A program made the position numbers and the translations under genes. From positions 1,426,001-1,490,000 of the forward strand of contig NZ_JARUBF010000001.1 of the NCBI RefSeq assembly GCF_029626025.1: a stretch of DNA of 64,000 nt, given 5' to 3'. This DNA comes from Solwaraspora sp. WMMD406 (GTDB lineage Bacteria > Actinomycetota > Actinomycetes > Mycobacteriales > Micromonosporaceae). This document shows, in pieces, positions 5,663-13,217 of the stretch. Under the pieces are notes generated by a model. It was given only the letters and a program-made list of their open reading frames with translations. It was not told where the DNA came from and searched no databases. Within the stretch, counting starts at the first letter, position 1. Each line of letters opens with the position of its first letter.

Positions 5663-8521
5663 TCAGACGGCGTCGGGGGCTGCCTCGTCTGCCTGGGGTG
5701 ACCTGGGCGACGGCGGTTTCGGGCGCTGACTGGCGGCAATTTCCTTCAGCTCAGCCAAGGTGGCTGCTGCTGCATCGCGATCTGTGGTGAACGCCTGCGG
5801 CTCAGCGGCTACGAGTTCGTCGAAGTAGCGCACACCTTCAGCGACAGCATCAAAGATCTGCTCCTGCGCCTCTCCAAGGAGATGCGCTATATACCCGATG
5901 CTCCACAGGGACCTGGCGAGGTCGGGTAGGTAGGCGTCGCGGTTAGTGGTGGCGAGTTCCCGGTAAAGGGTGAGGGCTTCTTGGCTGGTGGTGAGCGCTT
6001 CGGTGCGTTGTCCGGCTTCGGCCAGCCGGAGGGCGTGGTTGTTGAGTGACACGGCGAGGCCCGGTAGGTGGGTGTCGCGGTTGGTGGTGGCGAGTTCCCG
6101 GTCGAGGGTGAGGGCTTCTTGGCTGGTGGTGAGTGCTTCGGTGCGTTGTCCGGCTTCGGCCAGCCGGAGGGCGTGGTTGTTGAGTGACATGGCGAGGTGG
6201 GGTAGGTGGGCGTCGCGGTTGGTGGCGGTGAGTTCCCGGTAGAGGTTGACGGCTTCTTGGCTGGTGGTGAGTGCTTCGGTGCGTTGTCCGGCTTCGGCCA
6301 GCCGGAGGGCGTGGTTGTTGAGTGACATGGCGAGGTGGGGTAGGTGGGCGTCGCGGTTGGTGGCGGTGAGTTCCCGGCGCAGGTTGACGGCTTCTTGGCT
6401 GGCGGTGAGTGCTTCGGTGCGTTGTCCGGCTTCGGCCAGCCGGATGGCGTGGTTGTTGAGTGACATGGCGAGGTGGGGTAGGTGGGCGTCGCGGTTGGTG
6501 GCGGTGAGTTCCCGGTAGAGGTTGACGGCTTCTTGGCTGGTGGTGAGTGCTTCGGCCCGTCGTCCGACCTCGGCCAACAGGTCGGCGTGGTTGTTGAGTG
6601 ACATGGCGAGGTGGGGTAGGTGGGCGTCGCGGTTGGTGGCGGTGAGTTCCCGGCGCAGGTTGACGGCTTCTTCGCTGGTGGTGAGTGCTTCGGTGCGTCG
6701 TCCGGCTTCGGCCAGCCAGAGGGCGTGGTTGTTGACCGACCCGGCGAGGTCGGGTAGGTGGGTGTCGCGGTCGGTGGCGGCGAGTTCCCGGTAGAGGTTG
6801 ACGGCTTCTTCGCCGGCGGTGAGGGCTTCGGCCCGTCGTCCGACCTCGGCCAGCCGAACACTGTGTACGGTCAGTAGCGATGCCCGATCGCTGGACTCGA
6901 TCGTTGCCGCTGCGCCACGCAGGGCTTGAGTGGTCAACGCCAGCGCGACCCGGCCGAACTCGATCGACGGGTACGGCACCCGAAGCTCTATCCGCCTGAT
7001 CCAGTCAGCGTCGAGCTCAGCCGTTCCGAGCAGAATCGCCAGGCGGGGGGCGAGCACACCGGGGAACTGGAGGCCGACCTGGAGCACCGCCTCGGTCATC
7101 ACCGGCACGTCAGCGGCCAGCGCCACGTCGATCATCTGCGCGGCATCGGACTGGTGGGCATGGGCGCGACTCAGGACCGTCAGTGCCCGTACCGCCTGAT
7201 TGACAGCCAGACCGCGCACGATCGCGGCGCGTTCGGACGGGGAGCTTTCGCGGAGCACCGCGACCGCGAGGTCCTCCGCGAGCAGATCCGGCTGCAACGT
7301 CCCCAACCCACCACCCGTCGCCGCCGACGGGTACAGCGCGAACAACCAGCTCACATAGCTGTCCACCAGCTCCGGTGGCGCCTCACCTAGCCCCGGCACC
7401 CGGCGGACCAGATCCACCGCCTGCGCACGGTCGTCCGCGCCCAGCAGCGCCGCCACGGCGACCAGCCGCCGCAACACCGCGTCGGTAGCCGGTTCACCCA
7501 CCCCCGGCAGCCCGTCGCGGCGAGCCCGGTGCCGCCAATACCGGGCCTCATGGCCCAGCACCTCGCCCAGCACGTCGTACCGGTCGTCACCACGCGGCCC
7601 GCCCAACACCGCCAGCAGCGCCTGCGCGTGCAACCGCAACACCGGAACATCCGGACCCGCCTCCGCCACCGCGACCTCACCCGGATGGTGGCGACCCAGC
7701 CGACCAGCGAACGCCGTCACCGCGTCCGTCACCATCTGCTGCGGACTGTGGCCCTCGATCTCGGCCGGGACCTCCAGCACGTTCGCCGACACCGTCAGCG
7801 CGTCCACCAGATGTGCCTGCGGCGGGTACGCCGCCGACAACGACGACCACCACAACCCGACCGACCGGGCCAGCAACAACACTCGTACGCCACCAGCCCG
7901 TTGTGCGGCGCACATCAGGTGCGCCAACTTCGCCGGATCGCGGGTCTCGGCATAGTCGACTGTCAACAGCACCCTGCCCGGTCGGTCGCCCGCCTCAAGC
8001 CGCTCGGCGACCGTCTCCTCTCGGTCAGGGGCCACCGGCCACCACTGCCAACCCGTCGACCGGCGGGCGAAGTGCTGCGCCAACCGGGTCTTGCCCACCC
8101 CACCCGCACCCACGAGCAGCCGGACCGCGCTCGCACCCGGATCCGCGCACCACCTGTCCAGCGCCGTCAGCAGCCACCCACGACCGACGAACCCGACCAC
8201 CGCTGCCTGCGGATGCAGCAGCCACGCCACCGACTCCGGCAACTCCGCCACCAGCGCCCCGCCGACTACCCGATTCCGCTGTTCCCGCCGCTCCCGCCCC
8301 TGCCGAACCCGGTCCAGCACCGACGGCGCGAACGCGCCTGCGACGGCCGCCGCTACGCCAGCGACCACCGTCCAGGCTGGCTTGTCATCCGCGACCAGCG
8401 CCCACACGGCTGCCGTCGCGACCACTGCGGGAACCAGCACCACCCACCAGTACCTCTGGACCCATCGCCAGCACGCTCGGAGCACTCCCGCACAATACTG
8501 AAAGTGATCAAACCGCCACAT
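5663..8521 (-). CDS. Membrane-anchored STAND-type NTPase with TPR repeats
   Basis: Large 952-residue protein of signal-transduction ATPase (STAND) type. Two hydrophobic segments near the N terminus (about 25-43 and 50-66) should anchor it in the membrane. An NTPase module follows: Walker A GAGGVGKTR at about 138-146, Walker B-like RVLLTVDYAE at 183-192, and a sensor-like VRVLLLARS at about 212-220. After a helical arm (about 230-540) come seven 46-residue TPR units from about 551 to 872 and a degenerate eighth, then a Pro-rich tail. In this family the TPR part senses a ligand, the NTPase oligomerises and the N-terminal segment is the effector; a membrane effector would be consistent with an immune or death-inducing role, but that is inference. 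It converges on the Scr1/DUF397 genes. The TPR units are nearly identical at DNA level, a sign of recent expansion or gene conversion. Confidence 0.82.
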   Translation of the reverse strand: MWRFDHFQYCAGVLRACWRWVQRYWWVVLVPAVVATAAVWALVADDKPAWTVVAGVAAAVAGAFAPSVLDRVRQGRERREQRNRVVGGALVAELPESVAWLLHPQAAVVGFVGRGWLLTALDRWCADPGASAVRLLVGAGGVGKTRLAQHFARRSTGWQWWPVAPDREETVAERLEAGDRPGRVLLTVDYAETRDPAKLAHLMCAAQRAGGVRVLLLARSVGLWWSSLSAAYPPQAHLVDALTVSANVLEVPAEIEGHSPQQMVTDAVTAFAGRLGRHHPGEVAVAEAGPDVPVLRLHAQALLAVLGGPRGDDRYDVLGEVLGHEARYWRHRARRDGLPGVGEPATDAVLRRLVAVAALLGADDRAQAVDLVRRVPGLGEAPPELVDSYVSWLFALYPSAATGGGLGTLQPDLLAEDLAVAVLRESSPSERAAIVRGLAVNQAVRALTVLSRAHAHQSDAAQMIDVALAADVPVMTEAVLQVGLQFPGVLAPRLAILLGTAELDADWIRRIELRVPYPSIEFGRVALALTTQALRGAAATIESSDRASLLTVHSVRLAEVGRRAEALTAGEEAVNLYRELAATDRDTHLPDLAGSVNNHALWLAEAGRRTEALTTSEEAVNLRRELTATNRDAHLPHLAMSLNNHADLLAEVGRRAEALTTSQEAVNLYRELTATNRDAHLPHLAMSLNNHAIRLAEAGQRTEALTASQEAVNLRRELTATNRDAHLPHLAMSLNNHALRLAEAGQRTEALTTSQEAVNLYRELTATNRDAHLPHLAMSLNNHALRLAEAGQRTEALTTSQEALTLDRELATTNRDTHLPGLAVSLNNHALRLAEAGQRTEALTTSQEALTLYRELATTNRDAYLPDLARSLWSIGYIAHLLGEAQEQIFDAVAEGVRYFDELVAAEPQAFTTDRDAAAATLAELKEIAASQRPKPPSPRSPQADEAAPDAV
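5906..6871 (-). repeat. Seven tandem 138-bp repeats encoding 46-aa TPR units
   Basis: The period is exactly 138 bp (for example the NN codons end at 6733, 6595, 6457, 6319, 6181 and 6043). The consensus unit holds NNHALRLAEAGQRTEAL, then EAVNLYREL and NRDAHLPHLAMSL. Inner copies differ by only a few bases, whereas the outermost ones are more diverged, as expected for array growth from the middle. The count stays in frame whatever the copy number. Confidence 0.93.
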
Positions 8522-8601
8522 GGCCGATCATCCCAAGGTGGCAGCCATACGTTCAGCTGGCCGATGAGCGCGAAAGTCGGTCTCCCGAGTCACTGCACGC
8601 T

Positions 8602-8663
8602 GTCGAGTTGAGGGCTGGCGTACGTAATTTTCGCGGATAACGTACGTGAGCCCTCAACTCGAC
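8602..8663. repeat. Long inverted repeat in a divergent intergenic region
   Basis: Perfect 15-bp arms (gtcgagttgagggct at 8602-8616 and its complement at 8649-8663) continue inward with a second 7-bp pairing built on gtacgt (8619-8625 with 8640-8646), leaving a 14-nt AT-rich loop. It lies upstream of both the STAND gene and the toxin-antitoxin operon, so it is not an ordinary terminator of either. It may be a regulatory structure or a remnant of a small non-autonomous element. Confidence 0.75.
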
Positions 8664-8903
8664 GCGGCCCGCCATCTCGGGAAGGGCTCGACGCGGTGGA
8701 GTGGTGGCGTTCCGGCCTCTCCCGATCTGCTGCGAGTAGCGCGAGATCGGATGATTGACCTTGGCGGTTCCGCGACCGACCGCGACGAGGATCGGCGATA
8801 TGTCACTTTATGTCGGTTTGGGTGTGCCGGGTGCGCACGCCTTTCGGGCCGCAACGCCAGCCGAGGTGGACAGCGCCTCGGTGCGTGCGCCACAATTGTG
8901 GCC

Positions 8904-9170
8904 ATGACTACCGAACCGCTGCGCGGCGTCCGTGACCACCTCTCAGAGTACGTCGACCGGGTCGAACGTGAGCATGAGCGGATCGTGCTTACCCGCAACG
9001 GCCGCGCCGCAGCAGTATTGATCAGCCCGGAGGACCTGGCCCAACTGGAGGAGACCATCGACGTGCTGCGGGATCCGCAGGCCCTGGCTGACATCCGCGA
9101 GGCCGACGCCGCGTACGCCCGCGGTGACGTAGTCCGGGGTGCCGAGGCGGTGCGTGAGCTGCGCAGGTGA
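8904..9170 (+). CDS. Phd/YefM-family antitoxin
   Basis: 88-residue antitoxin with the typical Phd/YefM N-terminal dimerisation and DNA-binding fold: LRGVRDHLSEYVDRVEREHERIVLTRNGRAAAVLISPEDLAQLEE, followed by an acidic C-terminal tail that would wrap the toxin. The ATG at 8904 is used because an in-frame GTG far upstream (8646, inside the inverted repeat) would add 86 residues with no family similarity. The stop overlaps the toxin start by GTGA, the classic coupled arrangement. Such antitoxins normally repress their own promoter, which would lie between 8664 and 8903. Confidence 0.9.
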   Translation: MTTEPLRGVRDHLSEYVDRVEREHERIVLTRNGRAAAVLISPEDLAQLEETIDVLRDPQALADIREADAAYARGDVVRGAEAVRELRR

Positions 9171-9439
9171 ACGAGTATGAACTGGTCGTAACCCCACCCG
9201 CGCGACGCGCGCTCGCGAAGACCCTGCCCGAGTCGGTCGCGGCCGCAGCAATCGAATTCCTGACCAACACCTTGGTGCACAACCCGCATCGAGTGGGGAA
9301 ACCGCTGCAGTTCGAATTAGCGGGCGTTTGGGCTGCACGTCGCGGGACCTACCGCGTGCTCTACCGAATCAACGAGAACGCACGCGAGGTCGTCGTGCTG
9401 CGCATAGAACACCGGCGGGACGCCTACCGCCCTATGTAA
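9167..9439 (+). CDS. RelE/ParE-superfamily toxin
   Basis: 90-residue toxin of the RelE type. Visible features are the opening YELVVTPPARRALAKTLP, the central basic HRVGKPLQFELAGVWAARRGTYRVLYRI, and the ending EVVVLRIEHRRDAYR, where conserved Arg and a terminal His-Arg segment are typical of mRNA-cleaving RelE toxins. GTG start coupled to the antitoxin by a 4-nt overlap. Expected action is ribosome-dependent mRNA cleavage, inferred from family; the key Arg and Tyr-like positions are present, so it is probably active. Confidence 0.9.
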   Translation: MNEYELVVTPPARRALAKTLPESVAAAAIEFLTNTLVHNPHRVGKPLQFELAGVWAARRGTYRVLYRINENAREVVVLRIEHRRDAYRPM

Positions 9440-9488
9440 GGTGAAAATCACCCTGGAGCTTGCCGGGCACGTCCGGCACGATCGGTGC

Positions 9489-10088
9489 GTGAGTGTTCCG
9501 TACCGCCAGATCCGGGCCGCGTTCGACGAGCAGACCGTCACCGTCTACCAGGCGTACGCGCCGGAGATCGCCGCCCCGGCGGTGGCCGCCGGTCGGTTCG
9601 TGCCACCGTTCAAGCGCGAGCGGATGACCTGGATCAAGCCGTCGTTCCTCTGGATGATGTACCGCAGCGGCTGGGCGTCCAAGCCCGGCCAGGAGCGGGT
9701 GCTGGCGGTCAGGATCCTCCGCAGTGGATTCGAGGCGGCGCTCGCTCAGGCGTGCCTCAGCCACTACGACCGCGACCTGTATCCGGACCAGGCCGCCTGG
9801 GCGCGGCTCGTGCAGACCAGCCAGGTCAGGGTCCAGTGGGACCCGGAGCGGTCACCGTCGCTCGGCCCGCTGCCGTACCGGTCGCTGCAGGTCGGCCTGT
9901 CCGGCCAGGTCGTCGACCGGTACGTCGACGAATGGATCGTCGGCATCAGCGACGTGACCGACCAGGCGCATGCGATCCGGGACCAGCTCGCCGCCGCCGA
10001 CGGGCCCGTCCCACCCGGCCTGTCGCCCGTTGAGCGGCCGTACCCGCTGCCCGCCGCGATCGGGGCGACCATCGGCGTCACCTCGTGA
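9489..10088 (+). CDS. DUF4291 family protein
   Basis: 199-residue protein matching DUF4291: opening PYRQIRAAFDEQTVTVYQAYAPEIA, the hallmark MTWIKPSFLWMMYRSGW, and a later VQWDPERSP with PYRSLQVGL. The family is widespread in bacteria and fungi with no established function. GTG at 9489 puts the family start (PYRQIRA) at residue 4; an in-frame GTG at 9441, directly after the toxin gene, would add 16 residues without similarity. It follows the toxin-antitoxin pair by about 50 nt and could be read through from it. Confidence 0.82.
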   Translation: MSVPYRQIRAAFDEQTVTVYQAYAPEIAAPAVAAGRFVPPFKRERMTWIKPSFLWMMYRSGWASKPGQERVLAVRILRSGFEAALAQACLSHYDRDLYPDQAAWARLVQTSQVRVQWDPERSPSLGPLPYRSLQVGLSGQVVDRYVDEWIVGISDVTDQAHAIRDQLAAADGPVPPGLSPVERPYPLPAAIGATIGVTS

Positions 10089-10219
10089 TGTCGCGTGGTC
10101 ACCGATTCAGTGCATCGGTGGCCATCACGCCCACCCGGCGGGGTCAGGCCGCCCCGTACCACCGTCGCCACGTCGGCCCCGGCCAGACAGGGCTGTCGGT
10201 CAACCGAGGGCTGACAGGC

Positions 10220-10225
10220 TAGTTT
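10220..10225 (+). promoter_or_regulatory. TAnnnT -10 box for a leaderless transcript
   Basis: TAGTTT ends 6 nt before the ATG at 10232, so transcription would start at or next to the start codon. No Shine-Dalgarno sequence is present, consistent with a leaderless mRNA. Confidence 0.5.
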
Positions 10226-10231
10226 GCTGGG

Positions 10232-10675
10232 ATGAGTCTCCTCGATGAGGTCGCGGTCCGGGACGGTTGGCGATGCTGGGTGTGCGATGAGCCGGTCGAC
10301 GCCGACAAGCCGGTGAACGATCCGCGTGGTCTCAGCATCGACAGCCGTACCGCCGACAAGAAGGCCAAGGTCGTCGAGCGACTCGCGCATCGGGCCTGCA
10401 ATACCCGCAAGGGCGCGGTCAAGGTGGTCATCGCCTGGCCGGACCGGCTGCGGGTGGTGGAGCCCGCGCCGCTGATCGCCGTCGCCGAGCGGCTCGAACG
10501 CAAAGGTGGCCGGGAACTGGTTGCCCGCTGCCCGAGCAGGAAGGATGCCCAAGAGGCGGCGGACTGGCTGGTCGACCGGTTCTCCCGGCTGGTGCCTGGC
10601 CTGCCGGTGACCGCGAGCGTCGACGCGGGCGGTGGACAGTACCTCGTCGCTCTCGCCACCGGCCGCCGCCGCTGA
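10232..10675 (+). CDS. HNH-endonuclease-like protein
   Basis: 147-residue protein whose first half has the look of an HNH nuclease or its zinc knuckle: RDGWRCWVCDEPVD, a spacer with DPRGLSIDSRT, then LAHRACNTRKG. The CxxC pair plus the H-x2-CN element resemble the metal-binding frame of HNH domains; the usual first catalytic His position (after the CxxC, in a DHxxP motif) is not evident, so nuclease activity is uncertain. The C-terminal half is a different alpha/beta region. It probably has its own leaderless promoter (box at 10220). Function unknown; neighbours suggest an accessory region. Confidence 0.6.
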   Translation: MSLLDEVAVRDGWRCWVCDEPVDADKPVNDPRGLSIDSRTADKKAKVVERLAHRACNTRKGAVKVVIAWPDRLRVVEPAPLIAVAERLERKGGRELVARCPSRKDAQEAADWLVDRFSRLVPGLPVTASVDAGGGQYLVALATGRRR

Positions 10676-10716
10676 CGGCGGCCCCGATCGTGGCCATGTG
10701 GTGGGAGTCGCGGTGA

Positions 10717-11082
10717 CGGCTACATCTGGCGGTGAACGCCGAAAAGCAGCCAACAGCCGAGGCCACGGACAGGGCCCTACGGGTGCGCGACGTCATGCCG
10801 GCAGCCTGGGACAACGTCGAGGTGGACACCTGGACCGGCCTGACCACCGCCTACTGCCTGAGCCGCGGTGCCTCGGTCATCGTTCGTGGTCTGCGTACGG
10901 CCGCCGACCTCGGCTACGAGTACCAACTCGCTTCGATGAACGAGCGACTCGGCGTCCAGACCGTCTGGTTACCGTCCCGTCCGCAGCTGGCCGCCACATC
11001 GTCCACGGTCACCCGCGCATACCGCTCGGCACAGTCGGCCCGTTCCCGGACACCGCAGCTTCCGCCCGAGCAGCCAGGTTGA
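10717..11082 (+). pseudogene. coaD: Truncated phosphopantetheine adenylyltransferase (CoaD) remnant
   Basis: The reading frame resembles the middle of CoaD, the enzyme joining ATP and 4'-phosphopantetheine in CoA synthesis: RLHLAVNAEKQP, then NVEVDTWTGLTTAYC, GASVIVRGLRTAADLGYEYQ and MNERLGVQTVWLPS. The first 30 or so residues, including the GSFDPxTxGH nucleotide-binding motif, are absent; a TGA at 10714-10716 sits just before the recognisable part. The C terminus also diverges after about residue 90. Translation could start at GTG 10732 but the product could not bind ATP normally. A functional coaD should exist elsewhere in the genome. The similarity is judged by eye. Confidence 0.7.
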
Positions 11083-11116
11083 TCCCATGAGGGGATCACA
11101 ATCCCCTCGCGGGATC
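11081..11116. terminator. Two-part hairpin after the coaD remnant
   Basis: An outer 6-bp stem (gatccc/gggatc) and an inner perfect 8-bp stem (gaggggat/atcccctc) with a caca loop are separated by a symmetric 2-nt bulge. It lies between two convergent genes and may terminate transcription from both sides. Confidence 0.6.
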
Positions 11117-11194
11117 AGACAACACGAGGCTATGGCCTGCTGACGCGCGTGTCCCGAGAGCCAGCTGCCGAGCTCGGGATCCGGTGGCTGGCTC

Positions 11195-11722
11195 CTACGG
11201 GAGGAGGTCGAGTGCCCACAGCACCCCGAAACCGATCCCGGCGAAGGCGCCGGTCACGGCGACCAGAGCGAACGGGCCGACGATGTCGCGGATCAGGTTG
11301 CCCACCGGTGCGGGCCTCGGCAGCAGCTCGGTCTGGCCGCTCGGGACGTGTCGGCGGACGAGGACGGACTCGCTCACCCGGCCCGGGTCCCAGGCCCCGG
11401 TGTGGATGGTGCAGGTGAAGTCCGGGCCCTTCAGATGCGCGGTGAAGACGGTGTCGGAATCGGCGTTGTAGCGGCGCTCCTTGTCGGTCAGTACCGCCCG
11501 CACATCCTCCCCGAACAGCCTGAGCTGCCAGGACCGCCAAAGCATGAGTACGCCCTGCGCGGTCTGCCGGACGCCGATGAGGAAGATGAGGCTGCCGCCG
11601 ACACCGATCAGCCACCGGTCGGTGCCGCCGTCTCGCGAAACCAGACGGGCCACGACGCCGGCGAGCACGACCGCAGCCAGTGCGTAGCCGACCATCCGAG
11701 GCAGGCTTCGACGCTTTCCCAC
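11195..11722 (-). CDS. Membrane protein of unknown function
   Basis: Protein of about 175 residues with predicted membrane helices at about 10-28 (MVGYALAAVVLAGVVARLV), 38-58 (WLIGVGGSLIFLIGV) and near the C terminus (IVGPFALVAVTGAFAGIGFGVLWAL). Between them is a soluble domain containing GEDVRAVLTDKERRYNADSDTVFTAHLKGPDFTCTIHT, reminiscent of DUF3592-like modules that sit between membrane helices. GTG at 11722 is chosen because it directly precedes a basic segment and the first helix; the frame remains open upstream to 11809. Function unknown. Confidence 0.6.
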   Translation of the reverse strand: MGKRRSLPRMVGYALAAVVLAGVVARLVSRDGGTDRWLIGVGGSLIFLIGVRQTAQGVLMLWRSWQLRLFGEDVRAVLTDKERRYNADSDTVFTAHLKGPDFTCTIHTGAWDPGRVSESVLVRRHVPSGQTELLPRPAPVGNLIRDIVGPFALVAVTGAFAGIGFGVLWALDLLP

Positions 11723-11807
11723 GCGCCCAGCATCTCCGACAGCGTCAACCGGGTCGCCTGTGCTGGCACACCGACATCGAGGCGTCGGATGGGGAAGACT
11801 GGCGGGC

Positions 11808-12398
11808 ATGGCTGACCCGGGCGATGCGAAAACCGCGCTGCTTCTCTACCTTCGGGGCACTCGCGAGGACCTGATCTGGAAGCTCGACGGGCTGAGCGAA
11901 CGCGAAGCCAGGCTGCCCCGTACCGCGACCGGCACCAACCTGCTGGGGATCCTCAAACACTGTCTCAATGTCGAAGCCGGCTACTTCGGGCCGACCTTCG
12001 GCCGCGAGTTCCCGACGCCTGGAGAACTGGTTCCCATGGCGGCGTTCGAGGCGGACCCGCAAGCAGACTGGTACGCGCGGGAGGACGAGACGAAGGACGG
12101 GCTGATCGACCTCTATCACCGGGTCGGGACGTTCGCGGATCAGACGATCGAACAGCTACCGCTCGACGCGCCGGGCCGGGTGGCGTGGTGGCGGCCCGAT
12201 GCCCAGGCCGTGACGCTGCAACGGATCATCATCCATGTGACCTGCGACCTGGCCCGCCACGCCGGTCACGCGGACATCCTGCGTGAGCAGCACGACAGCG
12301 CGATCGGCCTGCGTCGGGACAACACCAACATCCCCGACGACCACGACTGGCCGGCGTACGTCGCCAAGCTGACCACGCTGGCCGACCGTTTTGGATAG
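11808..12398 (+). CDS. DinB/DUF664 family protein
   Basis: 196-residue four-helix-bundle protein of the DinB superfamily (DUF664). Likely metal ligands are visible as His residues in LLGILKHCLNVEAGYFG (first) and IIIHVTCDLARHAGHADILRE (second and third), the standard H...HxxxH layout. Actinobacterial members include thiol S-transferases using mycothiol or bacillithiol and maleylpyruvate isomerase relatives; the substrate here is unknown. ATG at 11808 starts the family similarity (KTALLLYLRGTREDLIWKLDGLSE). Monocistronic in appearance. Confidence 0.85.
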   Translation: MADPGDAKTALLLYLRGTREDLIWKLDGLSEREARLPRTATGTNLLGILKHCLNVEAGYFGPTFGREFPTPGELVPMAAFEADPQADWYAREDETKDGLIDLYHRVGTFADQTIEQLPLDAPGRVAWWRPDAQAVTLQRIIIHVTCDLARHAGHADILREQHDSAIGLRRDNTNIPDDHDWPAYVAKLTTLADRFG

Positions 12399-12454
12399 CC
12401 CGCTGGCTGACACCGCGCCGTCGATGTCGCTGGCCTGGGGCTACGGTCTGCGCC

Positions 12455-12841
12455 ATGGACGACAACGTGGTGGCAGCGCGACGTGCCGCCAACGCCTACG
12501 TGGATCGCCTGGAGCGCCGTGACTGGCCGGGGTTGGCGGCCCTGCTCGCCGACGACGTGGTCTACGAACTGCCGCAGACCCGGGAGCGCGTTCGCGGCAA
12601 AGATGCATTTTTGCGATTCAACGTCGAATATCCCGGTGACTGGCATCTGCGGGCACGACGAGTGATCGCCGAGGGTCGGTTCGCCGCGCTGTGGCTCGAC
12701 GTACGGGTCGGCCCCGACCAGCAGGACGCCTGCGTCTGGCTGGAGACCTCCGAGCACGGGCTGATCACCAAGATCATCGACTACTGGCCCGAGCCGTACG
12801 ATCCGCCGCAGGGCCGGGAACACCTTGTCGAGCGGTGGTGA
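12455..12841 (+). CDS. NTF2-like (SnoaL-type) protein
   Basis: 128-residue single-domain protein with the NTF2/SnoaL cone fold pattern: N-terminal helix ANAYVDRLERRDWPGLAALLADDVVYE, a glycine-containing strand region, then CVWLETSEHGLITKIIDYWPEPY, the typical closing strands of the family. Such proteins may be small isomerases, hydrolases or ligand binders; no catalytic residues stand out. A TACGGT box at 12442-12447 lies 7 nt before the ATG, so the transcript is probably leaderless. No link to the neighbouring DinB gene other than position. Confidence 0.8.
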   Translation: MDDNVVAARRAANAYVDRLERRDWPGLAALLADDVVYELPQTRERVRGKDAFLRFNVEYPGDWHLRARRVIAEGRFAALWLDVRVGPDQQDACVWLETSEHGLITKIIDYWPEPYDPPQGREHLVERW

Positions 12842-12887
12842 CCAGGGGTCGGTTGGCCCAGGACGATTCAGCGGCCGTCAACGGTCG

Positions 12888-13175
12888 TCAACCAGCACGA
12901 ACGGTCAGTTGGACGCGGACGATGTCGTCGAGGTCGATGTTCTCCTTCTTGCGTACCGAGTCCCGCAGCGGGAGGACGTAGCCACCGTCCTTGGGGAACA
13001 ACGAGGTCCGCCATCGGCTCCGCCCGAGCCGTACCTCGACAGGCACCATTCCCCAGCCGTACGTGACCGCCGATGCCCACTCGCGTACCACCTCGGTGGA
13101 CTCGTCCGGAATCGACACGAAGTGGTACGGCGACGGCCCACGCCACTCCCACACCACGCCCTCGAACTCCAGCAC
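12888..13175 (-). CDS. DUF1905 domain protein
   Basis: 95-residue protein matching DUF1905: FEGVVWEWRGPSPYHFVSIPDE, a central WGMVPVEVRLGRSRWRTSLFPKDGGYVLPL, and the ending NIDLDDIVRVQL. In many bacteria DUF1905 is fused to a YdeI/OmpD-associated domain in a single polypeptide. Here the YdeI-type gene lies immediately upstream on the same strand (43 nt away) but as a separate and frameshifted gene. Function unknown; the fold is a small beta-barrel by family. Confidence 0.85.
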   Translation of the reverse strand: MLEFEGVVWEWRGPSPYHFVSIPDESTEVVREWASAVTYGWGMVPVEVRLGRSRWRTSLFPKDGGYVLPLRDSVRKKENIDLDDIVRVQLTVRAG

Positions 13176-13217
13176 GTCACCAGGCTACGGAACTCGGCGT
13201 CCTCCTGCCGTACGTGA

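Noticed and set aside
5887-6861. Repeated Pro/Thr/Ser-rich frame on the minus strand and three similar 90-residue frames on the plus strand in the TPR region
   Set aside because: They are other-frame shadows of the 138-bp TPR repeats; the STAND frame has recognisable domains and normal codon use.
5906-6871. Possible CRISPR-like repeat array
   Set aside because: Units are 138 bp, contiguous without spacers and encode TPR helices; no cas genes are present.
8646-8903. Upstream GTG extension of the antitoxin that would begin inside the inverted repeat
   Set aside because: The extra 86 residues show no family similarity, and the ATG at 8904 gives a standard-length Phd/YefM protein.
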